17,951 nucleotides of DNA from an uncultured Saprospiraceae bacterium (GTDB lineage Bacteria; Bacteroidota; Bacteroidia; Chitinophagales; Saprospiraceae). The notes below the pieces were generated by a model. The model had not been told where the DNA came from and did no database searches. It worked only from the letters and a program-made list of their open reading frames with translations. Each line of letters begins with the position of its first letter. Position 1 is the stretch's first letter. This document shows positions 1 through 8,199 of the stretch, one piece after another. The position numbers and the translations under genes were made by a program. The stretch spans positions 1 to 17,951 of the forward strand of contig CAKZLT010000480.1 in assembly GCA_937127195.1 (NCBI GenBank). Direction: 5' to 3'.

Positions 1-81
1 GGTTGCAACCCGTGGCTACTCAAATTTAACCCCATTCGGGGTTAGATAACTAGTCACTTAAAATAGGACAGAACGAAAAAA
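1..81. repeat. Intergenic palindrome plus short hairpin
   Basis: The window opens with the perfect 10-base palindrome GGTTGCAACC (1-10). It is followed by a 7-bp hairpin at 27-44 (TAACCCC, loop ATTC, GGGGTTA). On the minus strand the hairpin lies downstream of the metallophosphoesterase stop codon, so it could help end that transcript, but no proper T-run follows it. The style (GC-rich palindromes in AT-rich DNA) is that of a dispersed intergenic repeat. That part is inference, because only one copy is visible here. Confidence 0.35.
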
Positions 82-1320
82 TTACACCTTTCTTTTCAAT
101 TCAATTACCGTAATTTCTGGCAACATTCCAATACGTCCAGGGTAACCCAAAAAGCCAAAACCACGATTGACATAAATGAATTGTTGACCTTTTTGGTATA
201 AACCAGCCCATTGTTTATAAACGTATTTGATTGGACTCCAATTAATAAATCCAGGGATTTTTATACCAAATTGCATTCCGTGCGTATGCCCAGAAAAAGT
301 AATATCTATATCTTTATACTCTTTATTGACTTGTGCGTCCCAGTGAGAAGGGTCATGAGACAAAAGCAATTTGAGTTGTGTATTTTCAACACCTTCGTAA
401 GCCTTTTTCAAATCTCCTGCGGTACGAAAACGCTTGGCTGCTGACCAATTTTCAACACCAATAATACCAACTTGTGCGCCATTGATGTCAAGTATTCTAT
501 TTTCATTCAGCAATAAATCCCAACCTAGTTTTTTATGAACGCCTTTGAGTGTTTCTAGATTTTGGACTTTTTCATCATTGTTTTTCCAAGGTGCATAATC
601 ACCATAATCATGGTTTCCGAAGATTGAAAAAATGCCTAATTTGGACTCTATTTTATCAAAAATATCCATTAAACCGTCCATTTCTTTTGCTTTGTCATTG
701 ACCAAATCACCCGTGAAAAAGACCAAATCAGCGGCTTCTTTATTAATGAGTTCGACACCTCGTTTGATAGGTTCTTTGAAAGCAAAACTACCTGAATGTA
801 TATCCGAAATTTGTACAATTTTGAGTCCTTCTAGAGCTTCGGGTAAGTCATCTAGCGAGATGGTGACGCGCTCAATGGTATAGCGATAAGCATTTCTAAT
901 CATACCATAAATAAGGGTCGTAAATGGTAATGCACCCAAAATTAGAGCTGCGTTTTTGATGAATTTGGAGCGTGTGTAATTAACTAATGCGGTTTTGTCG
1001 CCACCGAAATATTGGAATATTTTGGTAGAATAAATGGCTAAATCTGTTAATAATAGCATTGCTGCTATGACAAATTTGGAGAGATAAGCAATAAAAAAGA
1101 ATGCTCGACCATAAGTAATGACGGCTTTGCTAAATGGTAGTTTGGTTTGAGTTGCTGCCAGAATAGTGATGATTAAAATAGCTGCTGGTATTGCCCAAAA
1201 GGTAACATTAATAGCTTTTTGTATCCATGGTGCGCTGTCTTTCGCTATTGTTTTGAATAGTTGAAAGGTATAAATATCTACTATTACTAAAACGATTAGC
1301 GGTATTAAAAATCTTATCAT
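82..1320 (-). CDS. Membrane-anchored metallophosphoesterase
   Basis: A 412-residue calcineurin-like metallophosphoesterase of the YkuE/YaeI type. The N-terminal ~140 residues hold about four hydrophobic segments (roughly 1-22, 38-58, 71-95, 122-140). The catalytic domain follows with the full set of metal-binding motifs: ISDIHSG (D173, H175), FTGDLVN (G204-D205), GNHDYG (N236, H237), LLSHDP (H322) and SGHTHG (H345, H347). All expected metal ligands are present, so the enzyme should be active on phosphomonoesters or diesters; the substrate is unknown. Family members of this shape have been linked to lipid or nucleotide phosphoesters, which cannot be decided here. The gene stands alone, with a candidate promoter box at 1380-1387 and the terminator of the next gene upstream. 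The ATG at 1320 begins directly with the first hydrophobic segment. Confidence 0.9.
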   Translation of the reverse strand: MIRFLIPLIVLVIVDIYTFQLFKTIAKDSAPWIQKAINVTFWAIPAAILIITILAATQTKLPFSKAVITYGRAFFFIAYLSKFVIAAMLLLTDLAIYSTKIFQYFGGDKTALVNYTRSKFIKNAALILGALPFTTLIYGMIRNAYRYTIERVTISLDDLPEALEGLKIVQISDIHSGSFAFKEPIKRGVELINKEAADLVFFTGDLVNDKAKEMDGLMDIFDKIESKLGIFSIFGNHDYGDYAPWKNNDEKVQNLETLKGVHKKLGWDLLLNENRILDINGAQVGIIGVENWSAAKRFRTAGDLKKAYEGVENTQLKLLLSHDPSHWDAQVNKEYKDIDITFSGHTHGMQFGIKIPGFINWSPIKYVYKQWAGLYQKGQQFIYVNRGFGFLGYPGRIGMLPEITVIELKRKV

Positions 1321-1379
1321 TATTGAATTTATTTTTGTACAAATGACTCTATATAAAAGACTTTTAAAGTCAAGTTGTT

Positions 1380-1387
1380 CAAAGGTA
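1380..1387 (-). promoter_or_regulatory. Candidate -7 box for the metallophosphoesterase
   Basis: On the minus strand this reads TACCTTTG, matching the Bacteroidota -7 consensus TAnnTTTG. It lies 60 bases upstream of the ATG at 1320. No convincing -33 TTG element was found. Three similar short blocks (GTAGGCTTTT at 1385 and 1409, GATGGCTTTT at 1425, plus-strand coordinates) overlap or adjoin it and could be an operator, but this is speculative. Confidence 0.3.
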
Positions 1388-1553
1388 GGCTTTTCAAATA
1401 CAGAAAAAGTAGGCTTTTTATGAAGATGGCTTTTTTATCGACCAAACCATTTTTATAAACGCTTTAGTAATGGAGAAAAAATAACTTCGTCATTTGTCGA
1501 GTCATTACCTTGACTGACTACTAAGATGTAGAAGCGTTATTTTTAGTAGAATG

Positions 1554-1596
1554 AAAAAAAGAACCACACCCTAATTATTAGGATGTGGTTCTTTTT
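1554..1596 (-). terminator. Intrinsic terminator of the T9SS/Omp28 gene
   Basis: A long hairpin 30 bases beyond the stop codon at 1626. The arms are AAAAAGAACCACA and TGTGGTTCTTTTT, continued by CCTAA/TTAGG across one mismatch, with a very short loop. On the minus strand it ends in a run of seven T (1554-1560). The T-run on the other strand (1592-1596) would allow bidirectional use. Confidence 0.85.
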
Positions 1597-1625
1597 AAGA
1601 AAAATAATTAAGATGACCTCAAATA

Positions 1626-3662
1626 TTATTCTACAATAACAAAACGTTCTGTTGTAACTTGTCCGTTACTTGCAAAACTTACGTAATACATACCTGGTGC
1701 AAGGTTATTAGTATTAACAGCAAAGTTGTGTTGACCAGCGTTTAAAGCTGTTGTATTCAATACTTCAACAACTTGTCCTAAGCTATTAATAACAGTAATA
1801 TCCATATTTTCTGTATCAGTTACAGTAATTTCTACATTTAAGCCTTTAGCCGTTGTAGTTGGATTAGGGAATACTTTTACATTTTCCAATGCAATTACAT
1901 TCTCAGTTCCTACAAAGATAGAAGAGATATTAATATCATCTACGTAAAGTGCGTTACCAGCATCCGAAATTCCTTTGAAAGCAACAACTATATCACTTTG
2001 ACCAGCATAAGCAGTCAAATCAACTGAATTGTCAGTCCATTCATTTACTTTAGGGTAAAAACGACTACCAGAAACAGGATTTACAGTAGAAAGATTAGAG
2101 CCTACTTTTGAGAATACAGAAGTCCAAGTAATACCACAATCAGTTGAAACTAATACTTCTAATTCGTCATTTTCGTTGCTTTGTTGTGCGTGTGCATGTG
2201 AAAAAGTAAGGCTTGCATTTGCTGCATTACTGAAATCTACTTCTTCAAAAATCAACATAGAACTAAGTCCTGCATCAATTAATGGGAAATCCCAACGGTA
2301 ACAACCATCTGAATTACCATGTGCGCCTAAATTCCATGTAACAGTATTAGAAACACCACTATTCACTAAATACGAACGGATACCATCTGGGTTAGAAGCA
2401 ACAGAACCAGCAAAAGATTCATCTCCTATTGAGCCATTCTGAAAACCTTCTAACATAGAAGTTCCGTTGTCAACGTTAGCATTCAATACAATATAACTTC
2501 CATCAGAAGCTTTATTGTTAGCACTTATGAATTCAAATAAATTAGTATTTACATCTTCGATTTCTACTTCATAAGAAATGGTACTTTCTGTAGTAAGTGT
2601 AATAGCTGGAAATGTAATAGTAGTCGATTGACCAACAGCAAGAGGTGTAGTTATTAGTTGAGTTACTGGCGTACCTCCATTAACTGAATACTTCACTTCA
2701 AAAGTATCAATAGCCATTGTTCCAGGGTTACTTACTGTAACTTTTGGAGTATAACTAGGATTACAGTAACCAGCAGGAGCAGTTGCATCATTAGCTACTG
2801 CTAAATCTCCTTGTGTAGCACCAGCAGGAAGGACGATACTCATAGATGCAGCATTACCTGATAAGATGTTTTGTTGACCTTCAGATACAAATACAACAAC
2901 ATTCAAATTAGCAATTTCTAAAGGAATATTGTTAATGTCTGCTGGTAATGTATAAGTAAAAGTATCAGCTTGAAAATGCCCCATAGTTGTTGTGTTGATA
3001 CTAGCACCCCACTGACCAGTAAGCAAATGACGCAACATGTGTTTATGGTTGTAATTACCATTAGGTAGTATTTGCGCAGGATAGAAATTAGCTCCTCCTG
3101 TTTGAGGTCCTTCAATATTGTCTTGAGTCAAGGCAACATTCAATTTGTGAGAAGAGGCAGCAGCATTAGAAGTATAATATGTTTCTACAACAACTTTTAG
3201 TTCTCTTGATTGATAATCAATAGTAGCTTGTGCAGCTACATTAACAGAAGAAGTTTCATTTATGACACTAGCTGCATTAGTTGCCCAGTCACCTCGGCTT
3301 GTTGCAGTTCCTGTATTACCTGGAAAAACTCGGCGATTGACTGTTCCTGAAGGATAGCCTGTAAGACCAGATTGTGATGCTAAAGATGCACCAAATGGCG
3401 TTCTGAAATCAGGATCGTTCCCTGTTGGAGCAGCATAGCCTCCTGTATGAACATTGATTAAAAATACATCGCCTGGATTGTTTGCTGCTAATTCGGCAGC
3501 TCTTTTGTGTCCATCAGGGCAATATGTACAGTAAATTCCAGTGAACTCTTCTAGTATAACATTTCTGTTTTCAGCAGTTGTGTTTACAAAGTTTTGTGAA
3601 AAAGCACCTGTAACAAAAAATGTTACAGCAAAAACGATTAGAGTAAAATTTCTCATTCTCAT
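1626..3662 (-). CDS. Omp28-like secreted protein with T9SS type A sorting domain
   Basis: A 678-residue secreted protein. It has a signal peptide (about 1-23, ending GAFSQ), then an Omp28-like, thioredoxin-fold region (about 33-275) with the conserved EEFTGIYCTYCPDG segment; C45 and C48 form a CxxC pair. A CARDB/Ig-like segment follows (about 300-395), then a jelly-roll or MAM-like segment (about 400-580) with two more cysteines. The last ~82 residues (597-678) start FPNPT and end in APGMYYVSF...ERFVIVE, a standard type A sorting domain that directs export by the type IX system and cell-surface attachment or release. The function of Omp28-type domains is not well defined. A redox or disulfide role for the CxxC is inferred, not shown. 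The gene has its own candidate promoter (3716-3723) and a strong terminator, so it is probably monocistronic. Confidence 0.9.
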   Translation of the reverse strand: MRMRNFTLIVFAVTFFVTGAFSQNFVNTTAENRNVILEEFTGIYCTYCPDGHKRAAELAANNPGDVFLINVHTGGYAAPTGNDPDFRTPFGASLASQSGLTGYPSGTVNRRVFPGNTGTATSRGDWATNAASVINETSSVNVAAQATIDYQSRELKVVVETYYTSNAAASSHKLNVALTQDNIEGPQTGGANFYPAQILPNGNYNHKHMLRHLLTGQWGASINTTTMGHFQADTFTYTLPADINNIPLEIANLNVVVFVSEGQQNILSGNAASMSIVLPAGATQGDLAVANDATAPAGYCNPSYTPKVTVSNPGTMAIDTFEVKYSVNGGTPVTQLITTPLAVGQSTTITFPAITLTTESTISYEVEIEDVNTNLFEFISANNKASDGSYIVLNANVDNGTSMLEGFQNGSIGDESFAGSVASNPDGIRSYLVNSGVSNTVTWNLGAHGNSDGCYRWDFPLIDAGLSSMLIFEEVDFSNAANASLTFSHAHAQQSNENDELEVLVSTDCGITWTSVFSKVGSNLSTVNPVSGSRFYPKVNEWTDNSVDLTAYAGQSDIVVAFKGISDAGNALYVDDINISSIFVGTENVIALENVKVFPNPTTTAKGLNVEITVTDTENMDITVINSLGQVVEVLNTTALNAGQHNFAVNTNNLAPGMYYVSFASNGQVTTERFVIVE

Positions 3663-4041
3663 TAAGGTATTTTATATTTAAAAAAGCTACTATAATTAGT
3701 ATAATAGTATCTTTTCAAATATAGTATTTACTTTTTAATCTGCCTAAAAAGAGTAATTAAATAATAGTAAATTAGATGGTCCTTTACTATTTTGTGTGGT
3801 AATAAAGTATATAAGCTTATTTTTTAGGCTGTCTTATGAATATTTTGAAGAATAAATGAAAGAGCCCAAATTCCTCTGAAACGGACTTTTTAATGAAAAA
3901 ATATTTGATAATCAATAAGTTACAAACTCAAAATCTATTTTAGAATGAAGTCTAGTATTGATTTATACATTTTTTTAAAAAAAAACTAAATTTTAAAAAT
4001 AACATTTACAGAGTTTGATTCGTAATATTGAAAAAACTATT
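3663..4041. other. Divergent intergenic region
   Basis: This AT-rich region separates the divergent T9SS/Omp28 gene (minus) and the carboxypeptidase-regulatory-like gene (plus). Apart from the minus-strand promoter box at 3716-3723 I see no gene, hairpin or clear plus-strand promoter. The plus-strand gene must be transcribed from here, but no exact TAnnTTTG box was found for it. Confidence 0.5.
3716..3723 (-). promoter_or_regulatory. Candidate -7 box for the T9SS/Omp28 gene
   Basis: The minus strand reads TATATTTG, an exact TAnnTTTG match, 54 bases upstream of the ATG at 3662. No clear -33 element is visible. The same box-to-start distance range (39-60) is seen for three other genes in the window. 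Confidence 0.4.
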
Positions 4042-4881
4042 ATGGTAAGAATTATTTTATTAGCATTTTTTCCAGTATTTCTTTTTGGTCAAAATGTTGA
4101 AGTGGCAGGTAAACTCATCGATAGCAAGCGTAAATCTGAAATAGCTTATGCTAATATTGGAGTTTTGAATAAAACAGTTGGAACAGTTACAGATGCTCAA
4201 GGTGTGTTTAACTTGAGCCTTTCAGAAAGGGTCAAAGATACTGATACGGTTATGATTTCGATGATTGGTTATGAAAATCGAACGTTTAAAGTGGCTGAAT
4301 TTCGTAAGGCTCTAAGTAAGAGCAAGGTTATTGGTCTTACTCCGAAGAGTTATAATTTGGATGAAATAACGGTTATACCTAAAGGCAATAAAACAAAACT
4401 GGTTGGGAACAAAAAACGAAATGAAAATATAAGTGTTTCTTTTACTAATAATAATATGGGACATGAAATGGCTGTGTTGTTGAAAATAAAGAAGCGACCA
4501 ACAACCGTCGAAAAAGTGTTTATCAATATTACGGGATGTACTTATGATAGCATTTTTTATCGTTTGAATATTTATGAATATGATAAAAAAGCTAAAACTC
4601 CAGGTAAGAATCTTTTACCTAAACCTGTTTATCTTAATTTTACTAAAGCCGAAACAGAGGAAACACTTATGATTGATTTAAGTGATTTGAATGTTTGGGT
4701 TAAGGATGATTTTGTGGTGAGTTTGGAGTTAATTAAAGATTTGGGAGAAGGCGATATTAATTTTAGTGCTAGTTTTTTCAAAAGCAAAGGCTTTGCCCGA
4801 ATGATTAGTCAAGGTGGATGGGAAGAAGCACCGATAAGAGTTGGGGCAGGTATTTATGCCGAAATTCGATATGATAAATAA
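4042..4881 (+). CDS. Exported carboxypeptidase regulatory-like domain protein
   Basis: A 279-residue protein with a signal peptide (MVRIILLAFFPVFLFGQ) followed by a carboxypeptidase D regulatory-like beta-sandwich (about 20-105). The domain hallmarks are visible: VAGKLIDSK, AYANIGVLNKTVGTVTDAQG, VFNLSL, VMISMIGYE and LDEITV. Domains of this kind occur at the N-terminus of SusC/TonB-dependent receptors and in free-standing envelope proteins of Bacteroidota. The remaining ~170 residues look like a second beta-rich domain with no motif I recognise; there is no plug or barrel. The frame is open from a TTG at 4015, but the ATG at 4042 starts exactly at the signal peptide and is preceded by an A-rich stretch, so I prefer it. 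Its function is unknown; it is probably periplasmic or surface-associated. Confidence 0.75.
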   Translation: MVRIILLAFFPVFLFGQNVEVAGKLIDSKRKSEIAYANIGVLNKTVGTVTDAQGVFNLSLSERVKDTDTVMISMIGYENRTFKVAEFRKALSKSKVIGLTPKSYNLDEITVIPKGNKTKLVGNKKRNENISVSFTNNNMGHEMAVLLKIKKRPTTVEKVFINITGCTYDSIFYRLNIYEYDKKAKTPGKNLLPKPVYLNFTKAETEETLMIDLSDLNVWVKDDFVVSLELIKDLGEGDINFSASFFKSKGFARMISQGGWEEAPIRVGAGIYAEIRYDK

Positions 4882-4899
4882 TTTTTTAATGGATAATTG

Positions 4900-4949
4900 A
4901 AAATGGACAATTAACAATGAATGATTCGTTGTTGATTGTCCATTTTTTT
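4900..4949. terminator. Shared hairpin terminator between convergent genes
   Basis: An inverted repeat with 18-base arms (4900-4917 and 4929-4946, one mismatch) and an 11-base loop, based on AAAATGGACAAT...ATTGTCCATTTT. On the plus strand it ends in a T-run (4943-4949), and on the minus strand in TTTT. It sits between the stop codons of the plus-strand gene (4881) and the minus-strand LRR gene (4961), so it can end both transcripts. Confidence 0.8.
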
Positions 4950-4960
4950 AGGAAAAGTGA

Positions 4961-6592
4961 TTAATAAAGAACTTCTATACTATATTCTTTTAGGTTTTCT
5001 TCTAAAATTTCAAGTTGATTTTTTGGGATTTTAGTGTTTTTTAAAACTAGAACTTTTAATTGAGGCATATCTTTTAAAAATTCAAATGGAATAAATTTAA
5101 TGAAAGTATTACTTAAATCAAGTTTACGCAAATAAGGTAATTGGCTGATGCTATTATCCCAACTGGTAATTGGATTATTGGATAGATTGAGTGTTTTTAT
5201 ATCGTTCCATTCATTGTTGGCTGGTTGCTTTATAATCATCATATTTTTAATATTATTATTGGATAAATCTAATGTTTCGATTTGAGAACTAAATAAGAAT
5301 TGATATGGAATTTGGGTTAAGCGATTATAGGATAAATTAACTAATTCAAAATATTTGAATTTGCTAGTAAAAAGAGGGGTATTAATTGCTTTAATCTGAT
5401 TATTAGATAAATCAAAAACCGTTAATTCTACATTAAAAGAGTCATCAATAATAACTTCTTCAAGTTGATTAAAAGATAAATTTAATTCTTCTAAATTTTT
5501 GAATCTATAAATAGAATTAGGAAGTTGACGTAAGCGATTTCTACTCAGATTAACCGAGCGAATAGAATGATTATCACCTGTGAGTGTGGTGAATGCCTCA
5601 ATTTTATTATTCTGCAAATCAATAGAGTTCATAGAAGGTAAAAACTCACGAACAGGTATTTCTTCCCCAAAATCATTATGCATAACGCTATCAATAACGA
5701 CACTTGTCAAATTTTGTCCAGTAATTTCAAGTTGCTTCAAGTATAATAATCCCTTGACTTTGAGTTCACCTGATAGTTTATTTCCATTCAAATATAGCGT
5801 TTGGAGATTAGGGAAATCATATACACCGCTAGGGAATTGAGTTAATTTGTTATCAGATAAATTGAGATGATGCAAGTTTGGATAGTTAAACTTATAGATT
5901 TTTTTCTTAGGAAGAAAAGTGAATGATGCAATTTTATTACGAGATAAATCTAGCGTTTTTAGTCTAGTTATACTTAGTATATTCATTGGAAAACTCGAAA
6001 AATTATTGTGATTTAATTCAAGTGATTTAATAAACATGGAATGAATAGGATCAATTGTATCAACAGCATCTAATTGGCAATAATTACATTTGAAACTCTC
6101 AAAGTTATAGTTTGGTATATTCGGAATAACTAATTTTTTGATAGGATTATGTGAAAAATTTAGATTTTCAAGATAATCCAACTCCTTAAAAGCCATTTTA
6201 TTAATCGCTGTGAGCTGATTTTTCTGTAAGCTAACGCTTTTCAAATTAGGCAAATCAGTAAGAGCAAGCGGAATAATTTCTAGTTGATTATGATTCAAAT
6301 TAAGACTTTTTAAACAAGGAAAATCCTTGAAAGCATCATTAGGAATTTGTCGAATGTTGGTATTATTTATTGTGAGTCCATTTTTATTTTTGATAAAAAG
6401 CAGTTCATAATTCCCCTTCGACTCTAGCGTGTTACTTTTTAAAATAGCTTCCCAAAAGGGCAAAGTAGTAGTCAATTCACACTGATACATTTTGATTTCG
6501 TCACTATTAACTTCACGGTCATAGCGGTCAGAAAAATACAAAACAGCAAATAATATTAAAAATACAAACGAAATTATAATGGATGTTCTCAT
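4961..6592 (-). CDS. Membrane-anchored leucine-rich-repeat protein (intact copy)
   Basis: A 543-residue protein with an N-terminal signal anchor (about 3-20), a short linker and about 19 leucine-rich repeats from residue ~70 to the C-terminus. The repeats have the LxxLxLxxNxL pattern (for example LDLSNNNI, LNLSNNPI, VNLSYNRL). It should be held at the membrane with the LRR solenoid outside the cytoplasm, and LRR solenoids usually bind proteins. Cysteines at 38, 93, 169 and 172 are also present in the neighbouring paralogue; the last two form CNYC inside repeat 5, which suggests a disulfide or metal site. There is no T9SS sorting domain and no catalytic domain. The ATG lies 6 bases after the stop of the broken paralogue, so it is translated as the last gene of a GNAT-LRR-LRR transcript. 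Its partner and role are unknown. Confidence 0.85.
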   Translation of the reverse strand: MRTSIIISFVFLILFAVLYFSDRYDREVNSDEIKMYQCELTTTLPFWEAILKSNTLESKGNYELLFIKNKNGLTINNTNIRQIPNDAFKDFPCLKSLNLNHNQLEIIPLALTDLPNLKSVSLQKNQLTAINKMAFKELDYLENLNFSHNPIKKLVIPNIPNYNFESFKCNYCQLDAVDTIDPIHSMFIKSLELNHNNFSSFPMNILSITRLKTLDLSRNKIASFTFLPKKKIYKFNYPNLHHLNLSDNKLTQFPSGVYDFPNLQTLYLNGNKLSGELKVKGLLYLKQLEITGQNLTSVVIDSVMHNDFGEEIPVREFLPSMNSIDLQNNKIEAFTTLTGDNHSIRSVNLSRNRLRQLPNSIYRFKNLEELNLSFNQLEEVIIDDSFNVELTVFDLSNNQIKAINTPLFTSKFKYFELVNLSYNRLTQIPYQFLFSSQIETLDLSNNNIKNMMIIKQPANNEWNDIKTLNLSNNPITSWDNSISQLPYLRKLDLSNTFIKFIPFEFLKDMPQLKVLVLKNTKIPKNQLEILEENLKEYSIEVLY

Positions 6593-6598
6593 GTTTTT

Positions 6599-7186
6599 TT
6601 ATTTAAAAACCATAGTAGGTATCAACGTTTTATATAATTCGATATCGCGTTCAGAAATTTTAGTGTTTTTTAAAATTAATATTTCGAGGATAGGCATCTT
6701 TTTTAAATCCTCCACTGAAATCTCACTAATTTTGGTATTACTTAGATTAAGTATTCTTAGATTTTTGAAGTAGGTGAGGTCACTATTCCATTCTTTGATT
6801 GGGTTATTTGATAAATCTAGTTCTTCAATTTCATTATACCCATAGCCATTCCATTTTTCAAGATTGAGCGTTTTGATTTTATTATGAGACAAGTCCAACT
6901 TTTTAATACTAGAAAAAGTTATAAATTGACTAGGAATAGTGGTCAATTGATTGTACGAGAGGTTAATTTTTTCAAAATTATTAGACATATTCACGTTAGT
7001 TGTTATCTTTTTGATTTGATTAATAGAAAGATCTAAGTGAAGGACTGGGGAATTAAATTTCTCTGAAATATAGACAGACTGAATAGAATTATTCGACAAA
7101 TATATATTTTGTAATTGCTTAAATTGGTTTAATGCTTTCGGAAAAGTCGTTAATTGATTATCGCGCAAATTAATAGTGTGAATAGA
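6599..7186 (-). pseudogene. C-terminal part of the frame-disrupted LRR paralogue
   Basis: This frame encodes repeats 12-19 of the upstream LRR copy, ending ILKNTKI...PTMVFK, collinear with the end of the intact copy (LVLKNTKI...). The first usable start is a TTG at 7168, but that codon is an in-frame Leu within the repeat INLRDNQL. The reading continues upstream as SIHTINL, clearly part of a longer protein. It is therefore the displaced second half of the gene starting at 8174, not an independent gene. Whether any of it is translated, for example by coupling to the stop at 7170, cannot be told. Confidence 0.75.
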
Positions 7187-8174
7187 TTTGGTTATTTTTG
7201 AGATTGAGTTCTGTCATAGAAGGGAGGAAATAATCAAGCGTAGATTCTTCTCCATAGTTATTACGAGCGACATTTCGTATCAGTACTTCGGAGATAAAAT
7301 GATTAGGCAGTTCAAGTGCTTCAAGGGAAATAAAGCCTTCTGTGACCAATTTTCCAGTAATATTATTTTTGTATAAATTAAGGTGTTTTAGATTTCTGAG
7401 ATTGCCTAGTACCGTAGGAAATTGAATTAATTGATTATCCGATAAATCAATAGAGTTTAAACCGCGATATGAAAATCGCTGATTTTCTTCTGCTGTAAAA
7501 TTGAAGTTATTAATTTTATTATTATTCAACCGAAGCTCTTTCAAACCAATCAAATTAAAAACCTCAATAGGAAAATCAGTTAATTCATTATTGGATAAAT
7601 CTAAGTTTCGGAGACTTACAAAAGGAATAAAATCGATTTCGGTTAATTCACAAAACTGGCATTCAAAGGTATTTAACTCTGATTCGGTGGTTGGAAAACT
7701 TAATTTTGAGATAGGATTACGAGAGAAATATAGGTTTTTGAGTGCGTATAATTCTTCAAAAACGGTTGTATTCAGTGTTGTAATTTGGTTTTCTGTTAGC
7801 GTAATATCGGTTAAGTTTGGTAACTGTTTTAATGCTTTTGGAATAGTTTTGAATTTATTTTTTCTAAAAAAAACACGCTCAATACAAGGGAAATCAACAA
7901 AGGCATTTTCAAATAGAGTATCCAAATCCGTGTTTCTAATAATGAGTTTCTTTCCTTCTTTTGCTAAAAATGGTTGAGGCATTGCTTTGAAAGATTGCTC
8001 CGCTATTCCAACAGAAAAGTTCGTTATTTTATCATTTAACAGCACAAAAGAAGCATTCTTACAGCGATACATATTGATTTCATAACTATTTGTTTGGTGT
8101 TCGTATCGGTCAGAAAGATATAAACCAACCGCTAATAAAAGAACAACTAAGGGGATTATAATATACGTTTTCAT
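7170..8174 (-). CDS. Membrane-anchored LRR protein, truncated by a frame disruption
   Basis: A 334-residue N-terminal part of an LRR protein paralogous to the intact neighbour. It has a signal anchor at about 5-20, then SDRYEHQTNSYEINMYRC (the neighbour has SDRYDREVNSDEIKMYQC), then 11 leucine-rich repeats. Cysteines 38, 97, 172 and 175 correspond to C38, C93, C169 and C172 of the neighbour, including the CxxC in repeat 5 (CQFC). After repeat 11 (LNLKNNQI) the frame ends with YSHY and a TAA, while repeats 12-19 continue in another frame at 6599-7186. Together the two parts hold 19 repeats, as in the intact copy. The spacing between repeats 11 and 12 is about 35 bases shorter than in the paralogue, which points to a deletion. 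The gene starts 25 bases after the GNAT stop, probably in the same operon. Confidence 0.75.
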   Translation of the reverse strand: MKTYIIIPLVVLLLAVGLYLSDRYEHQTNSYEINMYRCKNASFVLLNDKITNFSVGIAEQSFKAMPQPFLAKEGKKLIIRNTDLDTLFENAFVDFPCIERVFFRKNKFKTIPKALKQLPNLTDITLTENQITTLNTTVFEELYALKNLYFSRNPISKLSFPTTESELNTFECQFCELTEIDFIPFVSLRNLDLSNNELTDFPIEVFNLIGLKELRLNNNKINNFNFTAEENQRFSYRGLNSIDLSDNQLIQFPTVLGNLRNLKHLNLYKNNITGKLVTEGFISLEALELPNHFISEVLIRNVARNNYGEESTLDYFLPSMTELNLKNNQIYSHY

Positions 8175-8199
8175 TTATTTTATTTTTTGAAAAATTAAA

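Larger units (their letters stand above)
1321..1625. other. Gene-free stretch with promoter, diverged repeat and terminator
   Basis: No open frame here looks coding. The stretch holds the candidate promoter near 1380, short repeats of GTAGGCTTTT, and a diverged repeat at 1470-1522. That repeat shares two blocks with the region at 12234-12266: CTTGACTGACTACT exactly, and ATGGnnAAAAAATAACTT. A strong terminator at 1554-1596 completes it. The shared blocks appear in the opposite order in the two places. Confidence 0.6.

Noticed and set aside
6599..7168. A separate small LRR gene starting at the TTG at 7168.
   Set aside because: The TTG is the Leu of an LRR repeat, the frame stays open and LRR-like upstream, and the two halves together match the intact paralogue repeat for repeat.
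7195..7199. Programmed frameshift at the AAAAA run.
   Set aside because: There is no slippery heptamer, and shifting there would lose the NNQI part of repeat 11 while still leaving the inter-repeat spacing about 35 bases too short.
7501..7977. Plus-strand open frame of 158 codons inside the LRR gene.
   Set aside because: It is the antisense of a repetitive LRR coding region, and low-complexity repeats easily leave the opposite strand open.
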